NCBI GenBank assembly: GCA_029960885.1
Contig: JASBVV010000046.1
Location: forward strand, 41,895 to 105,894
From: Kyrpidia sp.
Lineage (GTDB): Bacteria; Bacillota; Bacilli; Kyrpidiales; Kyrpidiaceae
Direction of reading: 5' to 3'
DNA length: 64,000 nt
The notes below the pieces were generated by a model. It was not told the origin of the DNA. It saw nothing but the letters and a program-made list of their open reading frames with translations, and did no database searches. This document shows, piece after piece, positions 1 through 9,733 of this stretch. Position 1 is the first letter of the stretch. Every line of letters starts with the position of its first letter. The position numbers and the translations under genes were made by a program.

Positions 1-120
1 GTGGAGGTGCCTCTGGACGAAGTGACCCATCACATGAAAGAGGAGAAGCTCGGTTGGCGCAAAGGCGTGGCGGCTCGGTTGCGAATGTACTGGGACATTT
101 TGAAGGTGATGGCCAAATGA
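1..120 (+). CDS. C-terminal end of an unidentified upstream gene (partial)
   Basis: An open frame runs in from the left edge and stops at TGA 118-120, encoding about 39 residues ending DILKVMAK. The tail is basic and has no motif I recognise. Its stop overlaps the polC start as ATGA (117-120), which suggests translational coupling in one operon. In Bacillus the gene before polC is proS, but this tail does not look like the end of ProS, so the identity is left open. Confidence 0.5.
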   Translation: MEVPLDEVTHHMKEEKLGWRKGVAARLRMYWDILKVMAK

Positions 121-3100
121 CACAACCAGCGGCACAGCGGGGGCCGCATGCGCAACGGCCATGGGCCGGACGTATCGGCTCCATGCGTCCGGAGCTCGTA
201 TCGGTGTTGAACGAATGTGATATAAGAAAGATTTCCGTATCGCCCAAGACGTTGTCCGGACACCTGTATGTCGAGCTCGCACGCCCATTGTCGCCCGATA
301 CCTGGGCCGCCCTGGAGGATGCGCTGGCGTCACTGGCGGCTTCCTGCGGAGGCTGGAGGCTCGAGGTTTGGACCCGGGTCATCGACCGGAAAAAGGCGGA
401 AGAGGCGGTAGAGGCGTATTTTCCGTTGTGCGCGAAAAGGGCGGGGTGCCCGGATGTGCTGTTCCGGCAGTTGACGGCCTCGTACGACGGGGACGACCGG
501 CTCCGGCTGACGGCTCCTCATGATGTCGTGTTGGCCGCGGTCCGAAATCGCGGTTTTGAGGAAACCATTCAGAGGTGGTATCACCGGACTCTCGGCCTGC
601 CGCTAAAGGTCCGGTGGGAGGTCGAGCGCCGGGACGATTGGTTCGGGGAAATCCGGGACCGGTGCCGGGAAGAGGAACGGGCCTTGGTGGAAGAGTTGAC
701 GGCGGCGCCAAAACCGGCAGACGCTCCCGACGAGCCAACGGATGAAGCGGAAGATCCGGTTCTCCTGGGCAAGCCCGTAACAGATCCACCGGTATCGCTG
801 CGCGCCATTGCCGAGGAAGCCCGGGACGTCACCGTGGAAGGAACGGTATTCTTTGTGGAAAACCGAGAGTTGTCCAGCGGACGGATTCTGTACCATTTCC
901 ACCTCACGGACCGCACCGATTCGATCTCGGTCAAGGCCTTCGCCAAACCCGACCGGCAAACCCAGGGATTGGAGCGCCTGAACAAAGGGAGCTGGGTCCG
1001 CGTGCGGGGGACGGTGACGTACGACACGTTCGCGAAGGAACTGGTCCTGATGGCTCAGGACATCATGATGGTCCCGCCCCGCAGGCGTCGCGACGCCAGC
1101 GAGATGAAACGCGTGGAACTGCACCTCCATACGCCGATGAGTGCCTTGGACGGGGTCAGTGCTCCGGCCGACTTGGTGCGGAGGGCGGCGGAGTGGGGAC
1201 ATCCCGCCTTGGCCGTGACCGACCACGGCGTCGCCCAAGCATTCCCGGATTTCTTCAAGGAAGCCCGGAAGGCGGGAATCAAGCCGATCCTGGGGATCGA
1301 AGCCTATCTGGTCGACGATGGGTCCCCGGTGGTGATCAATCCCGATCACCGGGCTTTGGAAGGGGCGGAGTTCGTGGTGTTCGACACCGAAACGACGGGT
1401 CTCAACGCCAGGGAGCACACCCTGATCGAGATCGCCGCGGTGAAAGTGCGCGGAGGAGAGCTGATCGATCAATACGCCACACTCATCGACCCCGGCGTGC
1501 CCATTTCGCCGAAGATCCAGGAGTTAACGGGAATTTCCGACGACATGGTCAAAGGTCAGCCGGGTGTCGCCGAGGCCGTGGAGCAATTCCGGCAGTTCGC
1601 GGGCGGAGCGGTGTTGGTGGCGCACAATGCCGAGTTTGACATGGGTTTTTTGCACGCGGCCGCCAGAAAGCTGGGACTGCCGGCCTGGGAACACCCGGTT
1701 TTGGACACGTTGGCCCTGGCCCGGATTTTATATCCGGCGGATCGCAATCACCGCCTCAAGACGCTCACCCAAAAATTTGGCGTCGAGTTGGTCCATCATC
1801 ACCGGGCTCTGGCGGACGCCGAGGCGACAGCGAAAGTGTTTCTGCACCTGTTGCGGGAGATCGAAAAGCGGGGCGTGCGGTTCCTGGATGAGTGCAACGG
1901 CCTGGAGCGGGGTATCGACGTGTCACATGCCCGACCCTACCACGCCACCATTCTGGTGAAAAACCGGACAGGGTTGAAAAATCTCTACAAACTGATCTCC
2001 TTGGCGCACACCCGGTATCTCCATCGCCAGCCCCGGATTCCCCGGAGCGAATGGGTCAAATACCGCGAAGGCCTGATGCTCGGGACGGCATGCCTTCACG
2101 GTGAGCTGTTCCAGGCCATGCTGCGCGGGAGAACCGATGACGAGCTCCTCGACATCATCCGGTTTTACGATTACGTGGAAATCCAGCCCCTCGATCAGTA
2201 CCGGCCGCTGCTCCACGATGAGCAGATTCGCGATCTCGAGACGGTGGCCGAGTACCATCGCCGAATCCTCGAACTGGCGGACCGGGCGGGAAGACCGGTG
2301 GTGGCCACCGGGGACGTTCATTACCTGGATCCGGAAGACCGGATTTTTCGGGACATCCTTCAGGCCGGTTCAAACATGGACCCCAGCGACCCGGATTCCG
2401 GATATCAATTTCGCACCACCGGGGAGATGCTCGAAGCGTTTCGCCATTTGGGCGAGCGGGCGTACGAGGTGGTTGTGGAGAACACGAACCGGATCGCCGA
2501 GGAGATCGAGATGGTCAAACCCATACCTGACGACCTGTATACGCCGGTCATCGACGGGGCCGAGGAGCAAATTCGGTCTTTGGCTTACGAGAAGGCCAAA
2601 CGTTTATATGGCGACCCCATGCCGGAATTGGTGCGCGCCCGGCTGGAAAAGGAATTGAACAGCATTATCAATCACGGTTACGCGGTAATCTACCTGATTG
2701 CCCATAAGCTGGTGACCAAATCCCTTGAAGACGGATATTTGGTCGGATCCCGGGGATCGGTGGGTTCGTCGTTTGTGGCCGCGATGACCGATATCACCGA
2801 GGTCAATCCCCTGCCCCCCCATTATCTGTGTCCGGGTTGTCAATTCAGTGAATTCGTCACGGACGGATCGGTGGGGTCGGGGTTCGATCTGCCCGATCGA
2901 AATTGTCCGCGGTGCGGGACAAAACTGCTCAAGGACGGACATGACATTCCCTTTGAAACGTTTATGGGCTTTAAAGGAGACAAGGTGCCGGATATCGACC
3001 TGAATTTTTCCGGAGAATATCAGAGCCGGGCCCACCGGCACACCGAGCAGTTGTTCGGGGCGGATCACGTGTTTCGGGCGGGCACCATCTCCACCGTGGC

Positions 3101-4412
3101 GGAGAAAACCGCCTACGGGTATGTTCGGAAGTTTGCCGAGGAGCGCGGGATGCAGTTGCGGAGTGCGGAGATGTCTCGATTGGTTCAGGGGTGTACGGGG
3201 ATCAAACGCACCACCGGACAACATCCCGGGGGCCTCATGGTGGTGCCGAGCAACAAGGAGATCTACGACTTCTGCCCGATTCAATATCCGGCCGACGACA
3301 AAAACGCCGGAACCCGGACCACCCATTTTGATTACCACTCCATTCACGACAATTTGCTGAAACTGGACTTGTTGGGCCACGACGATCCGACGGTCATCCG
3401 GATGCTCCAAGATCTGACCGGCCGATCGCCGAAAGAACTCCCGGTGGATGATCCCGAGACCATGGGGATTTTCAGCGGCACCGAAGTGCTCGGGGTGACC
3501 CCGGAACAGATCCGAAGCACCGTCGGTACGTACGGGATTCCGGAGTTCGGGACGAAATTCGTCCGTCAGATGCTGGAGGACACAAAGCCCAAGACCTTTG
3601 CCGAACTGGTCAGGATCTCGGGGCTGTCCCACGGCACGGACGTCTGGTTGAACAACGCCCAGGATCTGATTCGCAGCGGGACGGCAAGACTGTCCGAAGT
3701 GATCTCCACCCGGGACGACATCATGGTCTATCTGATTCAGAAGGGCCTTGAGCCGAGTCGCGCCTTTCGGATCATGGAATCGGTCAGAAAAGGGAAAGGA
3801 CTGACGGACGAGGACGAGGCCGAGATGAGGGCGCACGGGGTGCCGGATTGGTACATCGCTTCGTGCAAAAAGATCAAGTACATGTTTCCCAAGGCCCATG
3901 CCACCGCCTACGTCTTGATGGCGGTGCGGATCGCCTACTTCAAAGTGCACGATCCCCTGGCGTTTTATGCCACGTATTTCACCGTCCGGGCGGATGATTT
4001 TGACCTGGAGTTGGTTTTGCGCGGGTCCGATTCGGTTCTCCGGCGGATCGAGGCCATCGAAGCGAAAGGGGTACAGGCCACTGCCAAAGAGAAAGGGTTG
4101 CTCACCGTACTGGAAGTGGCGTTGGAAATGCTGGAAAGGGGATACCGGTTTACTCCTTTGGATTTGTACCGGTCGGATGCCACCCGGTTTTTGCCGGACG
4201 GTGAGCGCCGGCTCATTCCGCCGTTTTCCGCCGTTCCCGGAATTGGCGAGTCGGCGGCTCGCAATGTGGCGGCGGCCCGGGAAGAGGGCGAATTTCTCTC
4301 GGTACAGGATCTGCAGGAGAGAGCCCGCCTGTCCAGGCCGGTGGTGGAGTTGTTGGATCACATGGGATGCCTGAAGGATCTCCCGGAAACCAATCAACTG
4401 TCCCTGTTTTGA
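117..4412 (+). CDS. polC: DNA polymerase III alpha subunit, Gram-positive PolC type
   Basis: Replicative DNA polymerase with built-in 3'-5' proofreading exonuclease, working at the fork with the beta clamp. The 1431-residue protein matches the usual length of about 1437. An OB-fold region is followed by a PHP domain (HLH motif near residue 336), which is interrupted by the DEDDh exonuclease (DTETTG near 423). The zinc-binding pairs CPGC and CPRC lie near 905 and 931 and the catalytic DIDLNFSG near 959. The C terminus ends NQLSLF, as in the family. I chose ATG 117 because GAAGGTGAT lies 9 nt upstream and the ATGA overlap couples it to the upstream gene; an in-frame ATG at 183 is the alternative. 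Confidence 0.98.
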   Translation: MTQPAAQRGPHAQRPWAGRIGSMRPELVSVLNECDIRKISVSPKTLSGHLYVELARPLSPDTWAALEDALASLAASCGGWRLEVWTRVIDRKKAEEAVEAYFPLCAKRAGCPDVLFRQLTASYDGDDRLRLTAPHDVVLAAVRNRGFEETIQRWYHRTLGLPLKVRWEVERRDDWFGEIRDRCREEERALVEELTAAPKPADAPDEPTDEAEDPVLLGKPVTDPPVSLRAIAEEARDVTVEGTVFFVENRELSSGRILYHFHLTDRTDSISVKAFAKPDRQTQGLERLNKGSWVRVRGTVTYDTFAKELVLMAQDIMMVPPRRRRDASEMKRVELHLHTPMSALDGVSAPADLVRRAAEWGHPALAVTDHGVAQAFPDFFKEARKAGIKPILGIEAYLVDDGSPVVINPDHRALEGAEFVVFDTETTGLNAREHTLIEIAAVKVRGGELIDQYATLIDPGVPISPKIQELTGISDDMVKGQPGVAEAVEQFRQFAGGAVLVAHNAEFDMGFLHAAARKLGLPAWEHPVLDTLALARILYPADRNHRLKTLTQKFGVELVHHHRALADAEATAKVFLHLLREIEKRGVRFLDECNGLERGIDVSHARPYHATILVKNRTGLKNLYKLISLAHTRYLHRQPRIPRSEWVKYREGLMLGTACLHGELFQAMLRGRTDDELLDIIRFYDYVEIQPLDQYRPLLHDEQIRDLETVAEYHRRILELADRAGRPVVATGDVHYLDPEDRIFRDILQAGSNMDPSDPDSGYQFRTTGEMLEAFRHLGERAYEVVVENTNRIAEEIEMVKPIPDDLYTPVIDGAEEQIRSLAYEKAKRLYGDPMPELVRARLEKELNSIINHGYAVIYLIAHKLVTKSLEDGYLVGSRGSVGSSFVAAMTDITEVNPLPPHYLCPGCQFSEFVTDGSVGSGFDLPDRNCPRCGTKLLKDGHDIPFETFMGFKGDKVPDIDLNFSGEYQSRAHRHTEQLFGADHVFRAGTISTVAEKTAYGYVRKFAEERGMQLRSAEMSRLVQGCTGIKRTTGQHPGGLMVVPSNKEIYDFCPIQYPADDKNAGTRTTHFDYHSIHDNLLKLDLLGHDDPTVIRMLQDLTGRSPKELPVDDPETMGIFSGTEVLGVTPEQIRSTVGTYGIPEFGTKFVRQMLEDTKPKTFAELVRISGLSHGTDVWLNNAQDLIRSGTARLSEVISTRDDIMVYLIQKGLEPSRAFRIMESVRKGKGLTDEDEAEMRAHGVPDWYIASCKKIKYMFPKAHATAYVLMAVRIAYFKVHDPLAFYATYFTVRADDFDLELVLRGSDSVLRRIEAIEAKGVQATAKEKGLLTVLEVALEMLERGYRFTPLDLYRSDATRFLPDGERRLIPPFSAVPGIGESAARNVAAAREEGEFLSVQDLQERARLSRPVVELLDHMGCLKDLPETNQLSLF

Positions 4413-4433
4413 CCGGGATCGCCTTTCGACTCC

Positions 4434-4462
4434 TTGCGACTTGTTCCGGACAGTGATATACT
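4434..4462 (+). promoter_or_regulatory. Sigma-A-type promoter for the rimP-nusA-infB operon
   Basis: TTGCGA (4434-4439) and TATACT (4457-4462) are separated by exactly 17 bp, in the short gap after polC. Transcription would begin near 4470 and give a leader of about 110 nt before rimP. Confidence 0.7.
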
Positions 4463-4496
4463 TGTTTTGCTATGATGCGGATACCGTTGGTGACGT

Positions 4497-4518
4497 AAGA
4501 GTGGGGCAACCCACTCTT
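4497..4518 (+). promoter_or_regulatory. Leader hairpin upstream of rimP
   Basis: A perfect 9-bp stem (AAGAGTGGG / CCCACTCTT) closes a GCAA tetraloop and is followed by TTTC. It lies in the 5' leader between the promoter and rimP. The uridine run is short, so it may be an attenuator or a stability hairpin rather than a full terminator of polC. Confidence 0.6.
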
Positions 4519-4580
4519 TCGATTTGTTGGGAAGCGGACCTGGGGGTTGGAGACCCGGCGGGACGCACAGGGGGGGTTCG

Positions 4581-5045
4581 ATGGCAAGAAAACGGGTCAC
4601 CGCAGTGGTGGAGGAACTCGCCCGCCCGATTGTCGAGGGCGAGGGACTGGAACTGGTGGACGTGGAATATGTCAAAGAAGGTGCGAACTGGTTTTTGCGG
4701 GTGTTCATCGATCGCCCGGAAGGCGGGGTCGACATCGACGACTGCAGTCGGGTGAGCGAACGTTTGTCCGATCGCCTGGACGAGGTCGACCCCATCCCCA
4801 ACAGCTACTTCCTTGAGGTTTCCTCGCCCGGCGTCGAGCGGCCCCTTAAAAACATCGACGCCCTTCGCCGGGCCGTGGGCCAAACCGTGTCCGTGACCAC
4901 GTACGAACCGATCGATGGACGGAGGGCATTTCAGGGAGTGCTGACCGGGGTCGACGAGGATGAGCTCCTGGTGAAAGACGGGGATATCACATGGAACATC
5001 CCGTATCGCGCGGTGGCGTCTGCGCGCACGGTCTTTCTGCCGTGA
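4581..5045 (+). CDS. rimP: Ribosome maturation factor RimP
   Basis: Small-subunit assembly factor acting on pre-30S particles (Bacillus YlxS). The 154-residue protein has the RimP core ELVDVEY...[19 protein letters not shown] near residues 24-55 and SSPGVERPL near 82-90. Length is typical for the family. ATG 4581 follows the G-rich ribosome binding site at 4569-4576; longer readings upstream would run through the leader hairpin. First gene of the rimP-nusA-ylxR-ylxQ-infB-rbfA operon, 38 nt before nusA. Confidence 0.96.
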   Translation: MARKRVTAVVEELARPIVEGEGLELVDVEYVKEGANWFLRVFIDRPEGGVDIDDCSRVSERLSDRLDEVDPIPNSYFLEVSSPGVERPLKNIDALRRAVGQTVSVTTYEPIDGRRAFQGVLTGVDEDELLVKDGDITWNIPYRAVASARTVFLP

Positions 5046-5083
5046 CCGGGGCATCGTGGAGGAAGGGGGAGGCACCGGCCGTC

Positions 5084-6241
5084 ATGAACCAAGATTTTAT
5101 TGAAGCGCTGGATCAGTTGGAGCGGGAGAAGGGCATTAGCAAAGATGTCCTGATCGAGGCCATCGAGGCCGCTTTGATTTCCGGATACAAGCGGAATTTC
5201 AACTCCGCGGCCAACGTGCGGGTGGACGTCAACCGGGAGACCGGCGACGTGAAGGTCTTTGCCAGAAAAACCGTCGTGGAGGAACCGGACGATCCCCGAT
5301 TGGAGATTTCCGTCGACGCGGCGGAGCAGATCAGTCCGCACTACACCGTGGGGGATGTCGTGGAAATCGAGGTCACTCCGAAAGACTTCGGTCGAATAGC
5401 CGCTCAAACGGCCAAGCAGGTCGTCACCCAGCGAATTCGCGAGGCCGAGCGGGGCCTGATTTACAACGAATATGTCGACCGGGAGGAAGACATCGTCACA
5501 GGGATCGTTCAGCGCCAAGACGCCCGGTACACGTACATTGATCTGGGAAAGGTCGAGGCGCTGCTGCCCTTTCATGAACAAATCCCCGGAGAAAAGCTCA
5601 AACAGGGCGACCGGGTGAAATGCTATATCACGAAGGTGGAGAAAACCACGAAGGGGCCTCAGGTGTTGTTGTCCAGAACGCACCCGGGCCTTCTTCGCCG
5701 GTTGTTTGAATTGGAAGTGCCCGAAATCTACGACGGTGTTGTGGAAATCAAATCGGTGGCCAGAGAGGCCGGGCATCGGTCCAAGATCGCCGTCCATTCC
5801 CGAAAACCCGAGGTCGATCCCGTGGGTGCCTGTGTCGGACCCCGGGGTATGCGGGTCCAGCACGTCGTGGCCGAATTGCACGGGGAGAAAATCGACATCG
5901 TCAAATGGAGTGAAGATCCGGGTGAATTTGTGAAACATGCCCTGAGCCCGGCCAAGGTGGTCAGCGTCGATGTGTCGGAGACCGAACGCCTCGCCCGGGT
6001 GGTCGTGCCGGACTACCAACTGTCCCTGGCCATTGGCAAGGAAGGTCAGAATGCCCGCCTTGCGGCCAAATTGACGGGGTGGAAAATCGACATTAAGAGC
6101 CAGTCCCAGGTCGAGTCGGCCGACGCCGCCGTCGTCCCGGAAGAGAGGGACGAGCGGGAGGGTCCGGAACCGGATTGGTCCGCCGCCGACGAAGGGTCCG
6201 AGATCCCGGAGAACGAGTGGGCCGCGGAGCGGCCGGAATGA
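5084..6241 (+). CDS. nusA: Transcription termination/antitermination factor NusA
   Basis: Binds RNA polymerase and nascent RNA to control pausing, termination and antitermination. The 385-residue protein has the N-terminal polymerase-binding domain (MNQDFIEALDQLEREKGI...), an S1 domain near residues 130-205 and tandem KH domains near 230-350 (GPRGMRVQ and IGKEGQNARLAAKLTGWKIDIKS). It ends in an acidic tail of about 40 residues, a little longer than Bacillus NusA (371 aa). ATG 5084 is preceded by a purine-rich GGAGGAAGGGGGAGG block. The stop overlaps the ylxR ribosome binding site. Confidence 0.97.
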   Translation: MNQDFIEALDQLEREKGISKDVLIEAIEAALISGYKRNFNSAANVRVDVNRETGDVKVFARKTVVEEPDDPRLEISVDAAEQISPHYTVGDVVEIEVTPKDFGRIAAQTAKQVVTQRIREAERGLIYNEYVDREEDIVTGIVQRQDARYTYIDLGKVEALLPFHEQIPGEKLKQGDRVKCYITKVEKTTKGPQVLLSRTHPGLLRRLFELEVPEIYDGVVEIKSVAREAGHRSKIAVHSRKPEVDPVGACVGPRGMRVQHVVAELHGEKIDIVKWSEDPGEFVKHALSPAKVVSVDVSETERLARVVVPDYQLSLAIGKEGQNARLAAKLTGWKIDIKSQSQVESADAAVVPEERDEREGPEPDWSAADEGSEIPENEWAAERPE

Positions 6242-6253
6242 GGAGGATCCACG

Positions 6254-6529
6254 ATGGGACCCAAGCGTGTGCCAATGCGAAAGTGCATCGGATGTCAGAA
6301 CATGAAAGGGAAGCGCGAACTCATCCGCATCGTGGCCACCCCTGACGGTCCGATCCGGTTGGATCCCACGGGAAAGCTGGCGGGCCGCGGTGCCTACCTC
6401 TGTCCTTCCGCGGATTGTTTTGAGCGGGCGCACAAGCGAAAAGCGTTGGAGAGGGCCCTGAAGCGCCCGGTCTCCGCCGAGGTGTGGGAGTTGGTGAAAC
6501 AGCAGTTGGAGGGGACAGTTCATGGATGA
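6254..6529 (+). CDS. rnpM: RNase P modulator RnpM (YlxR family)
   Basis: A 91-residue basic protein of the YlxR/DUF448 family. The N-terminal signature RKCIGCQ is present near residue 9, with GRGAYLCPSADCF in the middle. Members bind RNA, and Bacillus YlxR has been described as an RNase P modulator. ATG 6254 follows GAGGAGG, which itself overlaps the nusA stop. The 3' end overlaps ylxQ by 8 nt, indicating translational coupling. Its place between nusA and infB is the standard Firmicutes order. Confidence 0.92.
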   Translation: MGPKRVPMRKCIGCQNMKGKRELIRIVATPDGPIRLDPTGKLAGRGAYLCPSADCFERAHKRKALERALKRPVSAEVWELVKQQLEGTVHG

Positions 6530-6941
6530 TCCGCGCGCCGTGGGATTGATCGGTTTGGCGAAACGGGCCGGATGTCTGGCGGTGGGGGAGCGGGCGGTCT
6601 TGGATCGCATTCGAAGCGGCTGTGCCCACTTGGTGGTCTTGGCCGCGGATGCCGGTGCGAATACGAAGAAGCGGACCACGGATAAATGCCGTTCCCATGG
6701 GGTGCCTTGGGTGGTGCTGCAAGACCGGTACACTCTCGGCAGGGCCGTGGGAAGGGGGAACGCAGTGGTGGCGGCGGTGACAGAGCGGAGATTCGCCGAG
6801 AGCCTGCTGACCAAGTTGCGGCAACATCACGGAGGTGACAGATTTGAGTCAGAAGCTCCGCGTGTACGAATACGCCAAACAACTGAATATGTCGAGCAAG
6901 GAGATTATCACCATTCTCAAAGCGCCTCGGGGTGTCGGTGA
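6522..6941 (+). CDS. rplGA: L7Ae-family ribosomal-type RNA-binding protein YlxQ
   Basis: Belongs to the L7Ae/L30e/S12e family that binds kink-turn RNA. The core [26 protein letters not shown]...[20 protein letters not shown] occupies about residues 6-60. The frame runs to 139 residues, whereas YlxQ is normally about 100. The last 32 codons or so overlap the infB start and look like readthrough ([14 protein letters not shown]...), so the natural end may be nearer 6839 if an indel has displaced the stop. The infB ribosome binding site lies inside this gene. Confidence 0.85.
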   Translation: MDDPRAVGLIGLAKRAGCLAVGERAVLDRIRSGCAHLVVLAADAGANTKKRTTDKCRSHGVPWVVLQDRYTLGRAVGRGNAVVAAVTERRFAESLLTKLRQHHGGDRFESEAPRVRIRQTTEYVEQGDYHHSQSASGCR

Positions 6942-9355
6942 ACAACCATATGAGCGTGATGGACCAGGAGATGATCGATAAGGTGGAACAATTTTTCGCG
7001 GACGTCAAAGAGCGGGCCTCGCGCAAAAACGAAGAACAGGCCAAACGGACGGCCCGGGCCTCCACTCCCCCCGCGGCTCAGGCCGCCGGGCGGATGGCAT
7101 CCCCGGTGAACGGTTCGTCGAACTCGGAACCCTCCCGGAGAGAACACGGGGAGAGACCGCACCGGGGCCAGCGCGCCGACCACGGCCGGCGGCCTTCCCA
7201 GAGTTCCAAACGAAGCGGATCTGAAGGTCGCCCGGCGGCAGGCACCGGCTCGAATCGCGACCGGCGGTACGGGGATCGGCCGGCGGCCGGCTCCCAACGA
7301 ACGGCGGGACCGCGCAAGCCCGCGGCCGCGCCCCCCTCCTCCGGTGCCGGGAACGGAGGCGGATCACCGGGCCAGGCACATTCGGCCCGGAAAGGAACCC
7401 CGGCGGCCGGCCGGAGAGACACCACGGCGGCGATGGTGATCGATCAGTATGAGGACCTCGATGCCCCGGTGGTGCGGGGAGAGCGGATTGTTCGCAAATC
7501 CAAGCCGTCGCCCAAAAGTGAGAAGGACAGCAGGAAAGCGGCGCCGCCGTCCCGGTCCCAGCAGCGACGGGAGCGGCGCGTCCACCGGGAGGCGGCGGCC
7601 GATACGCCGAAACAGATTGTGGTCGAAGGCCCGATGACCGTCGGCGATTTCGCGAACCTGCTCAAAAAAGAGGCCAGCGATGTGATCAAGAAGTTGCTGT
7701 TCCTCGGGGTCATGGCGACGATCAACCAGGAGATCGACGTGGACGCCATGACTCTGGTCGCCCAAGAATACGGCATCGAACTCCAGTACAAAGAACCCCG
7801 GGACGAGGAATTGGAAGATCTCCTCTGGGAGGAAGACAACCCGAAGGATTTGGTTCCGCGTCCGCCGGTGGTGACGATCATGGGTCACGTGGATCACGGG
7901 AAAACCACGCTGCTTGACGCCATCCGCCAGACCAATGTCACCGCCCAAGAAGCCGGCGGGATCACCCAGCACATCGGCGCCTATCAGGTGGAGGCGGGCG
8001 TCAAACGGATTACGTTTCTCGATACGCCGGGCCATGAGGCGTTCACCAGCATGAGAGCCCGCGGCGCCCAGGTGACCGACATTTGCGTGTTGGTGGTGGC
8101 GGCGGACGACGGAGTGATGCCTCAAACGGTGGAAGCGATCAACCATGCCAAGGCGGCCGGCGTGCCCATTGTGGTGGCGGTGAACAAGATCGACAAACCG
8201 GATGCCAACCCCGATCGGGTCAAACAGGAGTTGACCGAACACGGCCTTGTGCCCGAGGAGTGGGGCGGGGACACGATTTTCGTGCCGGTCTCGGCTCTGC
8301 GCAAGCAGGGGATTGAAGATTTGCTGGAGATGATTCTGCTCGTGGCGGAGATGGCCGAACTCAAAGCCAATCCGTCCGCCCGGCCCCGGGGCACGGTGAT
8401 CGAGGCGGAATTGGATAAAGGACGCGGCCCGGTGGCCACGGTCTTGGTCCAAAACGGCACCTTGCGAGTGGGAGACATTGTGATCGCGGGGACCACTTTC
8501 GGCCGGGTGCGGGCCATGGTCAACGACCGCGGGCGCAGAGTCAAAGAGGCGGGGCCGTCCGCTCCGGTGGAAATCCTGGGGTTGAACGGAGTGCCGATGG
8601 CGGGCGACGCCTTCGTGGTTTATGACGATGAACGCAAAGCCAGGTTGGTGGCTGAGAAGAGGCACAATAAACAGCGGGCGGAGGAATTGAAGTCCCAGAC
8701 CAAAGTGACCCTGGACGACTTGTACAAGCAAATCCAGGAAGGGCAGGTCAAAGAACTCAATGTGGTGCTGAAGGCGGACGTCCAGGGATCGGTGGAGGCC
8801 CTGGTATCCGCATTGGAACGCATTGATATTGAAGGGGTGCGGGTCCGGGTGATCCACCACGGGGTCGGCGCCATCACCGAGACGGATATCCTGCTCGCCA
8901 CCGCGTCCAACGCCATCGTGATCGGTTTCAACGTCCGTCCGGAACCCGGCGCCCGGCAGATGGCCGAGGCGGAAAAGGTGGACATTCGGCTGTACCGGGT
9001 GATCTACAACGTCATTGAAGAAATTGAAGCGGCTCTCAAGGGCATGTTGGATCCCGAATACCGCGAGGTCATCCTCGGGCGGGCCGAAGTTCGGCAGACG
9101 TTCAAGGTATCCAAAATCGGCACCATCGCCGGCTGTTACGTGGTGGAAGGCAAGGTGCAGCGGGGCGCCAGCGCCCGGGTGGTCCGGGACGGGATCGTGA
9201 TCTATGAAGGGGCCGTCGATTCCCTGAAACGGTTCAAAGACGACGTTCGGGAAGTGGCGGAAGGATACGAATGCGGCATGACCCTGGAACGGTTCAACGA
9301 TATTAAAGAAGGCGACATCATTGAAGTGTTCACCATGCAGCCGGTCAAAGTTTGA
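6844..9355 (+). CDS. infB: Translation initiation factor IF-2, with a +1 frameshift near 6922
   Basis: GTPase that places initiator tRNA on the 30S subunit. TTG 6844 follows GGAGGTGA with 5 nt between and reads [26 protein letters not shown], the usual IF-2 N terminus. The frame is then broken by one extra G at 6922; deleting it restores [15 protein letters not shown] and joins the long frame that is open from GTG 6932 to TGA 9355. Downstream come a low-complexity basic linker, GHVDHGKTT near residue 345, [12 protein letters not shown] and the C-terminal domains. infB is essential, so a sequence error is more likely than true loss. A short form started inside cannot be excluded, but no good ribosome binding site precedes 6932. 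Confidence 0.93.
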
Positions 9356-9370
9356 GCCTCTGGGGGGAGC

Positions 9371-9733
9371 GTGTTGACAAAGGTTCGTCCCAATCGCGTG
9401 GCGGAGCAGATCAAAAAAGAGATCACCGACATTCTGTATCATGAACTCAAGGATCCGCGGATCGGATTCGTGACCATCACCGGTGTCGAAGTGTCCCGGG
9501 ACCTGCAGCACGCCAAGGTGTTCGCCAGCGTCATGGGCAGCGAGGAGGAAAAGGCTCTCTCTTTGGAAGCGCTGCATAAGGCCACGGGATTTATCCGAAG
9601 TGAAATCGGCCGGCGGATCCGGTTGCGCCATACCCCGGAGATCGTCTTTAAACTGGACACTTCGGTGGATTACAGCCAGCGCATCTCCCATGTGATCCGG
9701 GAGTTGCAAAATGAGGGGGGAGACCGGTCGTGA
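9371..9733 (+). CDS. rbfA: 30S ribosome-binding factor RbfA
   Basis: Cold-shock and 16S rRNA maturation factor with a KH-like fold. The 120-residue protein opens [22 protein letters not shown] and carries [27 protein letters not shown], the family core. The start is GTG 9371 (TTG 9374 possible) behind TGGGGGGAG. The stop overlaps the nrnA start as GTGA (9730-9733), so the two genes are probably translationally coupled. Confidence 0.95.
   Translation: MLTKVRPNRVAEQIKKEITDILYHELKDPRIGFVTITGVEVSRDLQHAKVFASVMGSEEEKALSLEALHKATGFIRSEIGRRIRLRHTPEIVFKLDTSVDYSQRISHVIRELQNEGGDRS

Noticed and set aside
2604-4397. Long open frame antisense to polC (about 597 codons)
   Set aside because: It is a shadow of high-GC coding sequence: no family motif, no ribosome binding site, and the + strand frame is full-length PolC.
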